From NCBI GenBank assembly GCA_965242975.1, contig CBDETS010000007.1:4092001-4156000 (forward strand): a stretch of DNA of 64,000 nt, in the 5' to 3' direction. Source of the stretch: JAPPHA01 sp965242975 (GTDB taxonomy: Bacteria; Pseudomonadota; Alphaproteobacteria; Rhodobacterales; Rhodobacteraceae). The translations under genes and the position numbers were made by a program. The notes beneath the pieces were generated by a model, which saw only the letters and a program-made list of their open reading frames with translations, made no database searches and was not told the origin of the DNA. Below, piece by piece: positions 9,272 to 17,973 of this stretch. How positions within the stretch are numbered: position 1 is the first letter of the stretch; each line of letters begins with the position of its first letter.

Positions 9272-10126
9272 TCAGAACACCGCACCGGGTTTCCATTTCA
9301 GAACCCTCCATTCGAGGATGGTCGTAATCACGAAAAACGCCACGGCGAGGCCTGCTCCCAGGATCACCGTGGCGTAGAGCAGCGGGGCACGGAAATTATA
9401 CGTGGCCTCGATGATCAGGGATCCCAGGCCATAGTTTGAGCCAATCCACTCCCCGACGATGGCGCCGATGACGCAGGTAGTCGATGCGATTTTCAATGCC
9501 GCAAAAAGGAACGGCAGGGAGCTCTGAAGCCGGATCTTCAAAAGGACTTCCCGGTCGCTTGCCGAAAGCACCCGCATCAGTTCCAGCATCTGCGGGCTGA
9601 CTGCCTTGAGGCCCCGAACCATGTTGACCAGCGTCGGGAAGAAGCAGATGAGTGCCGCGATGACGATCTTCGGTGCGTAGCCGTTGCCCAGCATCAAAAC
9701 CAGGATCGGTGCAATTGCGATGATCGGGATGGTGTTGATGAAGACCGCGATCGGAAAGAAGGCACGCTCTGCCAGCCGGCTGTGAACGAACCAGATCGCG
9801 AGAACGACCGCTATGGAGTTGCCGAGCATGAACCCGGCCACCGCTTCAAGCAGGGTCGGCCAGAAGTTGATCCACAGGATTCCCCTCTGTTCGACGAACA
9901 CGTCGAGAACCTGAACGGGGCTCGGTGCTATGTAGTCCGGCACGCCAAACCAGGTGACGATCAACTGCCACAGCACAAGCATTCCCGATGCGGCGAGAAT
10001 CGGCGGTGCGTGACGACGCCACCAGGCGGTCGTGCGTTCGATGCGCACGTTCAGCGCGCCTCCCTGTCCACCCAGGCCCGCGGCCCTGGTCACGTCGCCC
10101 TTTCCCGCGATTCTTGCCATGGTCAC
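9272..10126 (-). CDS. ABC transporter permease, SsuC/TauC/nitrate type
   Basis: A 284-residue inner-membrane permease of the BPD_transp_1 fold with about six hydrophobic segments. The ATPase-contact (EAA-like) loop is visible near LRVLSASDREVLLKIRLQSSLPF. Its GTG start overlaps the TGA of the ATPase gene. With the ATPase and Tat-exported binding protein it forms an importer of the group that takes up sulfonates, taurine, nitrate or thiamine precursors. The substrate is probably the compound degraded by the downstream enzymes. Confidence 0.9.
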   Translation of the reverse strand: MTMARIAGKGDVTRAAGLGGQGGALNVRIERTTAWWRRHAPPILAASGMLVLWQLIVTWFGVPDYIAPSPVQVLDVFVEQRGILWINFWPTLLEAVAGFMLGNSIAVVLAIWFVHSRLAERAFFPIAVFINTIPIIAIAPILVLMLGNGYAPKIVIAALICFFPTLVNMVRGLKAVSPQMLELMRVLSASDREVLLKIRLQSSLPFLFAALKIASTTCVIGAIVGEWIGSNYGLGSLIIEATYNFRAPLLYATVILGAGLAVAFFVITTILEWRVLKWKPGAVF

Positions 10127-10935
10127 TGCGCCTTCTCCAGCAAGCTGCGGAGGTGTGCGGTGACCTGCACGAACTCAAGCGTGTCGCGCATCCCGAGAGT
10201 TCTCGGCTCGGAAAAGTCGACAGGCAGATATTCAATGACTCGGCCGGGCTGGGCTGACAGCACGATGCATTTCTGTCCGAGAAACGCCGCCTCGGGAACC
10301 GAATGGGTGACGAACATGATGGTGGTGCCGGTCTCACGCCAGATCCGCAGGAGTTCTTCGTTGAGCTTATCGCGGGTGATCTCGTCAAGGGCTCCGAATG
10401 GTTCGTCCATCAACAGCACGCGCGGCCTGTAGACGAGGGCTCGAGCGATGGACACCCGTTGGCGCATTCCGCCCGAAAGTTCGTGCGGCAGGGCACCCTC
10501 GCGTCCTTCCAGGCCGACGAGCGCCAGGAGCGCTTCCGGCTCTGCGTGTTGCTCCATGGTGCTGTTGCGTTGGCCGACCTCCAGTGGCAGGCGGACGTTT
10601 TCGAGGGCGCTGCGCCAAGGAAGAAGCGTTGCGTCCTGGAAAACGAAGGCGAAGTCGCGTGCCTTTCGGGCTTGCCCCGGTGTCCGGCCGAAAACCCGGA
10701 TGGCTCCGTCTCCGATCGGAACCAGGTCAGCGATGGCACGCAGCAACGTCGACTTGCCGCACCCGGATGGTCCGAGCATGGTGACGAATCCACCCTCCGG
10801 GACCTCGAATCCGACTCCGTTCAAGGCAATTATTCCGCCCGTGTCTCCATCAAAGCGGACTGAAAGCTCGTGCACCGAGATGGCCGCGGCGACGGAGGTC
10901 TCGATATCCATCGCCGCAGCGGTGGCGGGCGTCAT
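10123..10935 (-). CDS. ABC transporter ATP-binding protein, SsuB/TauB type
   Basis: A 270-residue ABC ATPase. Walker A is GPSGCGKST, the Q-loop is FVFQDATLLPW, the signature is LSGGMRQR, Walker B is VLLMDEPFGALD, and the switch histidine is in FVTHSVPEA. The Q-loop and D-loop wording is typical of the nitrate/sulfonate/taurine group. It overlaps the neighbours on both sides by four bases. Confidence 0.93.
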   Translation of the reverse strand: MTPATAAAMDIETSVAAAISVHELSVRFDGDTGGIIALNGVGFEVPEGGFVTMLGPSGCGKSTLLRAIADLVPIGDGAIRVFGRTPGQARKARDFAFVFQDATLLPWRSALENVRLPLEVGQRNSTMEQHAEPEALLALVGLEGREGALPHELSGGMRQRVSIARALVYRPRVLLMDEPFGALDEITRDKLNEELLRIWRETGTTIMFVTHSVPEAAFLGQKCIVLSAQPGRVIEYLPVDFSEPRTLGMRDTLEFVQVTAHLRSLLEKAQ

Positions 10936-11978
10936 CCAATCTGTTTCCTCAGCGATTCCGTCGCCGCCAGTATGTCGGCAGTCATGACGTCGTCAACGGT
11001 GGGCGTGTCGCCTTTGAACTGGCCGAGTTCCGCGTAGGCGTCGAGTTGCGCCTGCCAATTGGCGGGATTCATGGCAGCCCAGCCTTCAGCCGCGGTTGTG
11101 TCATCGAACGAGAAGCCGAGCACGGGGCCGACCGCTTCCAGTTCGCTCTCGCGACTCAGGTTCTGGTACTCCGCCACCAGGTGGTCGACAGCGGCCTCCG
11201 GATTCTTCCGGGCTTCGCCCCACCCCCGGGCAGACCCGGTGAGGAAGCGCGTGAGCACGTCGGAATGTTCCGCGAGCATGTCGTCTGTTGTGTAATAGAC
11301 GTTGGCGTAAAGCCGAATCCCTGCGTCCCACAGCATCATGTCGACGCGACCGTCGCCCAGGACCTTGAGCGCATTCGTGTTGGTCATCCAACCGGTGACG
11401 GCGGCCGCCTGGCCGGTCATGAGCTGGTTCATGTCGCTGCCCATCTTGACGACCTCGACCTGATCCTCGGCAATCCCGTTCTTTGCAAGGAGCGCCCTGA
11501 GCAGGATCACCGCCGTTGGCTGGGTGGCGATTGTCTTGCCGACCATGTCCTGGGGGGTACGGATGGGGTCGTTCTCGAGCGAAAAGTAGGTGAACGGATG
11601 CTTCTGGTACCCGGCGGCGAATGCCTTGACCGGGATGCCGGCGGAACGGGCCAACATCAGCGACGGGCTGGACGAGAGCTGGCCTGTCTCCGCTCGACCG
11701 GCCGCAACGGAGGCCACGCCATCCACTCCGGGTCCGCCTGGCGTGACTTCAAGTTCAATGCCCTCTTCCTCGTAGTAGCCGAGGCGCTTGGCGACGACTT
11801 CCCCCATGATCCCGTTGCTGGCGAGCCAGCCGAGTTGCATGTTGACCCTTGCCTTGTCTGCGGCCAGCGCGTCCACTGTGACAAACGACGATGTTGCTGC
11901 GACCCCACCGAGGGCTGCGCCGTACTTCAGGACCCGACGACGGTTGGGTGAAGAGACGAAATGGTTTTGCTTTGTCAT
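10932..11978 (-). CDS. ABC transporter substrate-binding protein, NMT1/SsuA type, Tat-exported
   Basis: A 348-residue periplasmic binding protein of the NMT1/THI5-like/SsuA family. The N-terminus has a twin-arginine signal (NRRRVLKYGAALGG) followed by a hydrophobic stretch and a probable cleavage after VDALA. Tat export suggests it folds in the cytoplasm. The mature part has the family pattern QLGWLASNG and AGRAETGQLSS. It is the first gene of the seven-gene operon that ends with the ferredoxin, so its ligand should be the operon's substrate. Confidence 0.9.
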   Translation of the reverse strand: MTKQNHFVSSPNRRRVLKYGAALGGVAATSSFVTVDALAADKARVNMQLGWLASNGIMGEVVAKRLGYYEEEGIELEVTPGGPGVDGVASVAAGRAETGQLSSSPSLMLARSAGIPVKAFAAGYQKHPFTYFSLENDPIRTPQDMVGKTIATQPTAVILLRALLAKNGIAEDQVEVVKMGSDMNQLMTGQAAAVTGWMTNTNALKVLGDGRVDMMLWDAGIRLYANVYYTTDDMLAEHSDVLTRFLTGSARGWGEARKNPEAAVDHLVAEYQNLSRESELEAVGPVLGFSFDDTTAAEGWAAMNPANWQAQLDAYAELGQFKGDTPTVDDVMTADILAATESLRKQIG

Positions 11979-12341
11979 TGTTGATCTCCCTAGTGAACGC
12001 TGAGCGACCTTAGCATGGCGATATGTTCGCGTAGATTACAATTTTTCGTTGGATGCGTTGCCGAAAAAGCAACGCAGGCCGGGCGTCCGTGGAGGACTGA
12101 AACTGTTGAGGAACTCCTCATGAATCCGGGTGGTAACAATCGACGATGCAAATGAATCGTACGGCCTGTTTGCAACGAGCGCCGGAGAGCGTGTCCGAAC
12201 ATGCCGGTTGGGGCCAGGTCCGAAAGAGGAACTGGCGTACACCCGGTCGCGGGAAAACAGGGTGTTTACGTCAATCGTTACGGAGAATAATAGCGTGGCC
12301 TGATCGCGGCCGAATCTGCCGGGAATTCGGGAGGGTCCAGA
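11979..12341 (+). other. divergent intergenic region between the ABC/CoA operon and phnW
   Basis: This 363-base stretch separates two divergently transcribed operons and should carry both promoters. No coding frame in it looks real. An AT-rich patch (ATTACAATTTTTCG) lies just left of a perfect dyad. The ribosome binding site for phnW (GGGAGG) is at its right end. Confidence 0.6.
12055..12075. promoter_or_regulatory. perfect 7-bp dyad, candidate operator
   Basis: GCGTTGC and GCAACGC face each other around the 7-base spacer CGAAAAA. It lies 77 bases upstream of the ABC binding-protein gene, near the expected promoter position. No T-run follows, so a terminator is less likely than a protein-binding site. 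Confidence 0.35.
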
Positions 12342-13535
12342 GTGCCAGTTGATTTACCCGATTACGTACTGGATGTCGCTCGTCCGCCGTATCTGTTGAC
12401 GCCGGGACCACTCAACACGTCGGCGTCCGTCAAGACCGCCATGCTGAAGGACTGGGGGTCACGGGATCAGGAATTCCGGGACATGACGGCCAAGCTCAGG
12501 GCAGGATTGCTTGAAGTCGCCGGCGGGCAGGCTGGCGACCTCGAATGCGTGCCCGTTCAGGGCAGCGGAACATTCGCGGTCGAGGCCATGCTTGGATCAT
12601 TGATTCCGCCCGATGCAACGACTCTTGTGTTGATCAACGGCACCTACGGCCACCGCATGGCCGAAGTCCTTCGCCGGCTCGGGCGTGCGTATCTTTCCGT
12701 CGACAAGGGTGACAGCCAGCCGGTGACCGGCGAAGATGTATCTGAGGCGCTTGACCGGCACCCTGAGGTCTCTCATGTGACCGTTGTCCATTGCGAGACC
12801 AGTTCCGGTATCCTGAACCCGCTTGCAGAGATCTCGGCAAGCGTGAAAGGGCACGGACGGACCTTGCTTGTCGATTCGATGAGCGCATTCGGCGCGTTGC
12901 CCATCGATCCGGACACGATCCGGTTCGACGCACTGGCCGCGTCCTCCAACAAGTGCCTGGAGAGTATTCCCGGAGTCGGATTCGTGATCGCCAGATCGGA
13001 AGTCATGGAGGCGTCCGAAGGAAACAGCCAGTCTCTCAGCCTGGACCTGCATGCGCAATGGACAGGTTTGAACCGAACCGGCCAATGGCGATTCACGCCG
13101 CCGACGCACGTCGTGGCAGCCTTGCTGCACGCTCTCGAGGAACACCGGTGCGAGGGCGGTGTCGAAGGACGCCGCCGCCGTTATCAACTGAACAAGGACA
13201 CGCTGGTCAGCGGGATGCGCGCACTCGGGTTCAGGACGTTGCTTCCTGATGCCTGGCTCTCGCCGATCATCGTGACCTTTCTTTGTCCCCGATACGACGG
13301 GTTCGACTTTGAACGGTTCTACGCGATGATGAGAGACAGGGGTTTCGTCCTCTATCCCGGGAAGCTGACGGCTGCGGACAGTTTTCGGATGGGCTGCATC
13401 GGCAAGCTCGATGCGGGCGTCATGAAAGGCGCGGTAAAGGCCGTGGCCGAGACGTTGTCTGAACTGGGAATCCCGGACGGCAGTTCCGAAATCGATGCTT
13501 GCCGCTCCGAGACAATCGGGACAGGAAGCCGGTGA
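12342..13535 (+). CDS. phnW: 2-aminoethylphosphonate--pyruvate transaminase
   Basis: A 397-residue class V aminotransferase that converts AEP plus pyruvate to phosphonoacetaldehyde plus alanine. The N-terminal YLLTPGPLNTS is characteristic of PhnW. VDSMSAFGALP holds the aspartate contacting the PLP ring nitrogen, and SSNKCLESIPGVGF holds the catalytic lysine. The GTG start at 12342 is preceded by GGGAGG. It opens an operon with phnA, phnY and a PbfA-like gene and is the only intact phnW in the window. Confidence 0.95.
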   Translation: MPVDLPDYVLDVARPPYLLTPGPLNTSASVKTAMLKDWGSRDQEFRDMTAKLRAGLLEVAGGQAGDLECVPVQGSGTFAVEAMLGSLIPPDATTLVLINGTYGHRMAEVLRRLGRAYLSVDKGDSQPVTGEDVSEALDRHPEVSHVTVVHCETSSGILNPLAEISASVKGHGRTLLVDSMSAFGALPIDPDTIRFDALAASSNKCLESIPGVGFVIARSEVMEASEGNSQSLSLDLHAQWTGLNRTGQWRFTPPTHVVAALLHALEEHRCEGGVEGRRRRYQLNKDTLVSGMRALGFRTLLPDAWLSPIIVTFLCPRYDGFDFERFYAMMRDRGFVLYPGKLTAADSFRMGCIGKLDAGVMKGAVKAVAETLSELGIPDGSSEIDACRSETIGTGSR

Positions 13536-14806
13536 CGGAGACTACGGTCACCGTCAACGGGCGGAATTACGGAACGCCGCTCGTCCCGGCGGTCGTGATC
13601 TGTGTCGACGGATGCGAGCCTGCATATCTCGACATGGCTGTCTCGGCCGGTCTCATGCCGAATCTCGAAAGGCTTTACGGGTCCGGAATCTCGCGACTGG
13701 CGTATTCGGCAATCCCGTCCTTCACGAATCCGAACAACCTGTCGATCGCCACGGGGGCTCCACCCGCCATCCATGGAATCTCGGGGAATACATTCCTTGA
13801 CCGGGAGTCGGGCGAAGAAGTCATGATGAACGACGCGTCGTTCCTGAGGGCCGAAACCGTTTTCAGTGTCTTCCAGGAATCAGGAGCGAGGGTTGCCGTG
13901 GTCACGGCGAAGGACAAGCTTCGTGCGCTTCTGGGAGCAGGCATGGATTGCGGGGCCGGCAATGCCGTCTGTTTTTCCGCCGAACGCTCGGCCGACACGA
14001 CCGCGAAGACGAACGGCTTGCCGTCAGCCGCACGGTGGGTCGGTATGGCGCAGCCGGATGTCTATTCGCCCGAGCTTTCGGAGTTCGTTCTTGCCGCCGG
14101 AGCGAGGTTGCTCAGGGAATGGCGACCGGACCTCATGTATCTCACGACGACGGATTTCATACAGCACAAGCATGCGCCTGGCGAATCCGTCGCAAACGCG
14201 TTCTATGCCATGATCGATCGATACATCGGAGAGCTCGACGGCCTGGGGGCGGTCATCGTGGTAACGGCCGATCACGGAATGAACGCAAAACACGCATCTG
14301 ACGGGTCTCCCGAGGTTCTGTATGTTCAGGACCTCCTCGACGACTGGCTGGGGCCGGGCAGGTCGCGGGTCATTCTACCGATTACCGATCCCTACGTCGT
14401 TCATCACGGGGCGCTGGGCTCCTACGCGACGGTGTACGTGGATGACGACCGCGACAGGTCCGACGTGATCGTGCGGCTGAGATCGATTCCGGAACTTGAG
14501 ACGGTTCTGACCGGACCCGACGCGGCGAATCGATTCGAACTTCCGCCCGACCGGATTGGCGACATCGTGCTGCTGTCGTCCATCAACATGACCATTGGAA
14601 GTTCACGGGACAGGCATGATCTCGGCGCACTCGACCGGCCCTTGAGGTCGCACGGCGGGCTTTCCGAACAGGTTGTTCCGTTTGTCGTCAACCGGAAGGT
14701 CAGTTTGCCCGCGGCGCCCGCACTGCGAAACTTCGATGCGCTGTATTACGCGACGAAAGCGGCATCCATTCCTCCCGAATCCGGGCCAGCACAGGGATTG
14801 CCGTAG
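13532..14806 (+). CDS. phnA: phosphonoacetate hydrolase
   Basis: Phosphonoacetate hydrolase cleaves the C-P bond of phosphonoacetate to acetate and phosphate, using two zinc ions in an alkaline-phosphatase-like fold. The metal and nucleophile residues are all visible: Asp in CVDGCEP, the nucleophilic Thr in SFTNPNNLSI, Asp and His in TTDFIQHKH, Asp-His in ADHGMN, and His in RSHGGLSE. I prefer the GTG at 13532, which overlaps the phnW stop by four bases and gives about 424 residues. An upstream start at 13499 is possible. Confidence 0.95.
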   Translation: MTETTVTVNGRNYGTPLVPAVVICVDGCEPAYLDMAVSAGLMPNLERLYGSGISRLAYSAIPSFTNPNNLSIATGAPPAIHGISGNTFLDRESGEEVMMNDASFLRAETVFSVFQESGARVAVVTAKDKLRALLGAGMDCGAGNAVCFSAERSADTTAKTNGLPSAARWVGMAQPDVYSPELSEFVLAAGARLLREWRPDLMYLTTTDFIQHKHAPGESVANAFYAMIDRYIGELDGLGAVIVVTADHGMNAKHASDGSPEVLYVQDLLDDWLGPGRSRVILPITDPYVVHHGALGSYATVYVDDDRDRSDVIVRLRSIPELETVLTGPDAANRFELPPDRIGDIVLLSSINMTIGSSRDRHDLGALDRPLRSHGGLSEQVVPFVVNRKVSLPAAPALRNFDALYYATKAASIPPESGPAQGLP

Positions 14807-14898
14807 ACGTGTAACTGGTGTCGTGCAGCCCGTTGTCATTGGCCGCGCAGGGACACGAAAACGGGTCGGCAAACGATAGGACAGGGGAGTTCAGGTCA

Positions 14899-16350
14899 GT
14901 GGAAAGATTTCAGAATGAATTCCGGCGGGAGTCGATGCGCATTGCTGGCTGCAAGGTCGCCACCGAAGACGCCATTGACGTGACTTATCCCTATACCGGG
15001 GAGTCGATTGCGACGGTTCCTTGCGGAGTCCCGAAGCATGCCGAGGAGGCTTTCCGGATTGCCGGTGATTTCGAGCCGCGACTGAGTCGCTACGAACGCC
15101 AGCAGATACTCTTCCGGACGGCTGAACGGCTTCTCGACAGGAAGGAAGAAATCGTCAGGACACTGATTCTTGAACTGGGCATCTGTTACAAGGATGCGGT
15201 CTATGAAGTCGGGCGCGCAAATGATGTCTTCATGCTGGCGGGCCAGCTCTGCATTCACGACGATGGCGAAGTGTTTTCCTGTGACTTGACGCCACAGGGA
15301 AAGGGGAGGAGGATTTTCACGCTACGTGAACCGCTTCGGGCGATTTCGGCGATCACTCCGTTCAACCACCCTCTCAACATGGTGGCCCACAAGGTCGCCC
15401 CAGCCATCGCGACCAACAACTGCATGGTGTGCAAGCAGACCGAACTGACGCCGCTTTCGTCAATGATACTTGCGGACATTCTCTATGAAGCGGGATTGCC
15501 GCCGGAAATGTTCTCGGTCCTGACGGGCTGGCCGGACGTCATCGGCCCGGAAATGATCAGGAACCCGAATGTCGACCTCATTACGTTTACGGGAGGGATC
15601 CCCGTCGGAAAGATGATCGCCGAAACTGCCGGCTACCGGAGGACCGTACTTGAGTTGGGCGGAAACGATCCCTTCATCGTGTGCAACGACCTGGCGGACG
15701 GCGACTTGAAGCAGGCCGCGGAACTGGCCGTGCTGGGGGCGACGAAGAACTCGGGACAGCGGTGCACCGCGGTCAAGCGCATACTGTGCCAGGACGGAGT
15801 TGCCGACCGTTTCATACCCCTGGTTGTCGACCGCGCCAAACGGATCCGTTTCGGCGACCCGATGGATCCCGAAACCGACCTGGGCACGGTTGTCCACGAA
15901 GATGCTGCCCGAGCCATCGACCAGAGAATTGTAAGCGCCGCCGAAGCGGGAGCTGAAATTCTCTATCACCCCGGTCGTGCCGGCGCCTTGCTGCCCCCGG
16001 TCGTCCTGGATCGGGTGCCGAGTGACTGTGAACTGGTCATGGAGGAGACCTTTGGTCCGGTCATCCCGGTCATTCGGGTTCCCGATGACGATGATGAGGT
16101 CATAGACATATCGAATTCCACTGTGTTCGGACTGTCGTCCGGCGTTTGCACAAACGACTTCAGGCGCATGCAGAAATATATCAAGGGGCTCGATGTCGGG
16201 ACGGTCAACATCTGGGAGGTCCCGGGTTACCGCATCGAGATGTCCCCGTTCGGAGGAATCAAGGACAGTGGTCTTGGATACAAGGAGGGCGTTCTCGAGG
16301 CGATGAAAAGCTACACGAATGTCAAGACGTACTCGTTGCCGTGGATCTGA
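14899..16350 (+). CDS. phnY: phosphonoacetaldehyde dehydrogenase
   Basis: An NAD-dependent aldehyde dehydrogenase (483 residues) that oxidises phosphonoacetaldehyde to phosphonoacetate, linking PhnW to PhnA. The general-base glutamate lies in VLELGGNDPF and the catalytic cysteine in NSGQRCTAVKRIL. The C-terminus GGIKDSGLGYKEG is typical. The frame is open from 14818, but the GTG at 14899 has AGGGGAG ten bases upstream and aligns with the start of the island copy. Confidence 0.93.
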   Translation: MERFQNEFRRESMRIAGCKVATEDAIDVTYPYTGESIATVPCGVPKHAEEAFRIAGDFEPRLSRYERQQILFRTAERLLDRKEEIVRTLILELGICYKDAVYEVGRANDVFMLAGQLCIHDDGEVFSCDLTPQGKGRRIFTLREPLRAISAITPFNHPLNMVAHKVAPAIATNNCMVCKQTELTPLSSMILADILYEAGLPPEMFSVLTGWPDVIGPEMIRNPNVDLITFTGGIPVGKMIAETAGYRRTVLELGGNDPFIVCNDLADGDLKQAAELAVLGATKNSGQRCTAVKRILCQDGVADRFIPLVVDRAKRIRFGDPMDPETDLGTVVHEDAARAIDQRIVSAAEAGAEILYHPGRAGALLPPVVLDRVPSDCELVMEETFGPVIPVIRVPDDDDEVIDISNSTVFGLSSGVCTNDFRRMQKYIKGLDVGTVNIWEVPGYRIEMSPFGGIKDSGLGYKEGVLEAMKSYTNVKTYSLPWI

Positions 16351-16455
16351 ACGATGATCGGATTGCCGTACCGGTCTCGACTGCCGTGACTTCGAAAAGC
16401 CAAACATGATCGGAATGTTCCGCGGGATCCGCATCAGAAACCGGGTAACCGTATC

Positions 16456-17835
16456 GTGACGCGAAGACTTGCCCATACGGAAGGTGAATCCAACCGGTCT
16501 CCAGCCCGGAGGTCATGGCAGGACACGTCTCTTGGCTCGGCTTCCCGGGATCTGCTTCAGCGCGACTCGACAGCGTTCCTGCACCAGGGCCTCTCGACAC
16601 CGTGTCTCGGGACCATCAGGCGGGCGGAGGGAATCTGGGTCGAGGATCTGGAAGGCCGCCGGTACATGGATTTCCATGGTAACTCCGTGCATCACGTCGG
16701 CTACGGGCATCCCGCGGTTGTCTCGGCGATTCGGAACCAACTCGACGATCTGAGTTTTGCTCCGCGCCGTTTCACCAATGAGACCGCTGTTCAACTTGCC
16801 GAAATGCTGATCGAACGATCGCCTTGGGACGAGGGAAAAGTCCTGTTCACGACGGGTGGCTCGGATGCGATTGAAGTTGCGCTCAAGATCGCGAGAGCTG
16901 CTACCGGCCGATTCAAGACGCTGTCGTTCTGGGATTCGTTCCACGGTGCCGGGTTCGGAGCCGCCTCTGTCGGCGGCGAGGCGACCTTTCGGTCGCACAT
17001 TGCCGGGCCCTTGTTGCCAGGCGCCGAGCATGTGGCTCCTTTCGCATGCTACCGGTGCCCCTACGGCCACGGAGACCCCACGACCTGCGGTCTCGCCTGC
17101 GCCGAGATGGTTCGATACGTCCTCGACCGGGAGGGTGACATCGCCGCGTTCGTTGCCGAACCGATGAGGGCCGTCCCGTACGTCCCGCCGCCGGGATTCT
17201 GGGAATCGGTGAGGCAAGCCTGTGATGAATTCGGGGTTCTGCTGATCAGCGACGAGATTCCGACGGGCCTCGGCAAGACGGGGCGGTTTCTGGCCAGCGA
17301 GCACGACCGGATGAATCCGGATGTCGTGGTCCTGGGCAAGGCGCTCGGCGGGGGCGTGTTGCCGATCGCGGCAGTCGTTGCGCGCAAGGATCTCGATGTC
17401 GCCGGCGGCTTTGCCATCGGTCACTACACGCACGAGAAAAACCCTGTCACCGCCAGTGCGGCCATCGCGACGCTCGATGTCATCGATTCGGAAGGCCTCG
17501 TCGAGCGGGCGCGCGAACTCGGCGATCATGCCTTGGGTCGATTAGAGGAATTCGCGGCCGGGGCCGGGCGATCGATTGTCGGAGATGTCCGGGGGCGAGG
17601 GCTGCATTTCGGCGTCGAGATCGTCGAAGGAAACGCAGCTGGATCCGGGAGCAGGACTCCTGATCCCGGTTGTGCTGAGCGTATCCTGTACTCATGTCTC
17701 AATGCCGGATTGAGCTTCAAGGTTTCCCAGGGAAACGTCCTGACGTTGTCACCGCCACTGATCATCGGGAGAAGTGACCTGGACCGGGCCCTTTCAATCG
17801 TTGAGGCGGCCATTCTTGAAGAAAGGCAGGAGTAG
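16456..17835 (+). CDS. PbfA-like PLP enzyme, probable (R)-1-hydroxy-2-aminoethylphosphonate ammonia-lyase
   Basis: A 459-residue class III aminotransferase-fold protein. Features recalling PbfA are the entry FLHQGLSTPCLGT, FHGNSVHHVGYGHP, a cysteine-rich loop (CYRCPYGHGD then CGLACAEM) and DEIPTGLGKTG. The PLP lysine is expected in VLGKALGGG. PbfA enzymes convert (R)-1-hydroxy-AEP to phosphonoacetaldehyde and ammonia and usually sit beside phnW/phnY, as here. A plain transaminase remains possible. The GTG start at 16456 has a poor ribosome binding site, so the true start may be some codons later. Confidence 0.65.
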   Translation: MTRRLAHTEGESNRSPARRSWQDTSLGSASRDLLQRDSTAFLHQGLSTPCLGTIRRAEGIWVEDLEGRRYMDFHGNSVHHVGYGHPAVVSAIRNQLDDLSFAPRRFTNETAVQLAEMLIERSPWDEGKVLFTTGGSDAIEVALKIARAATGRFKTLSFWDSFHGAGFGAASVGGEATFRSHIAGPLLPGAEHVAPFACYRCPYGHGDPTTCGLACAEMVRYVLDREGDIAAFVAEPMRAVPYVPPPGFWESVRQACDEFGVLLISDEIPTGLGKTGRFLASEHDRMNPDVVVLGKALGGGVLPIAAVVARKDLDVAGGFAIGHYTHEKNPVTASAAIATLDVIDSEGLVERARELGDHALGRLEEFAAGAGRSIVGDVRGRGLHFGVEIVEGNAAGSGSRTPDPGCAERILYSCLNAGLSFKVSQGNVLTLSPPLIIGRSDLDRALSIVEAAILEERQE

Positions 17836-17973
17836 GGTGCCTACGGTCGATGTGAATGCGGCACGGCTCTGATTCAGCTGATATCGACATTTCAAAGAGA
17901 GTTGACGGTCTGCTTGGAACGAAACATGTACCGTAATCTGGAGACTCAATAAGGCGTGCGCGAGGACGTCAAC

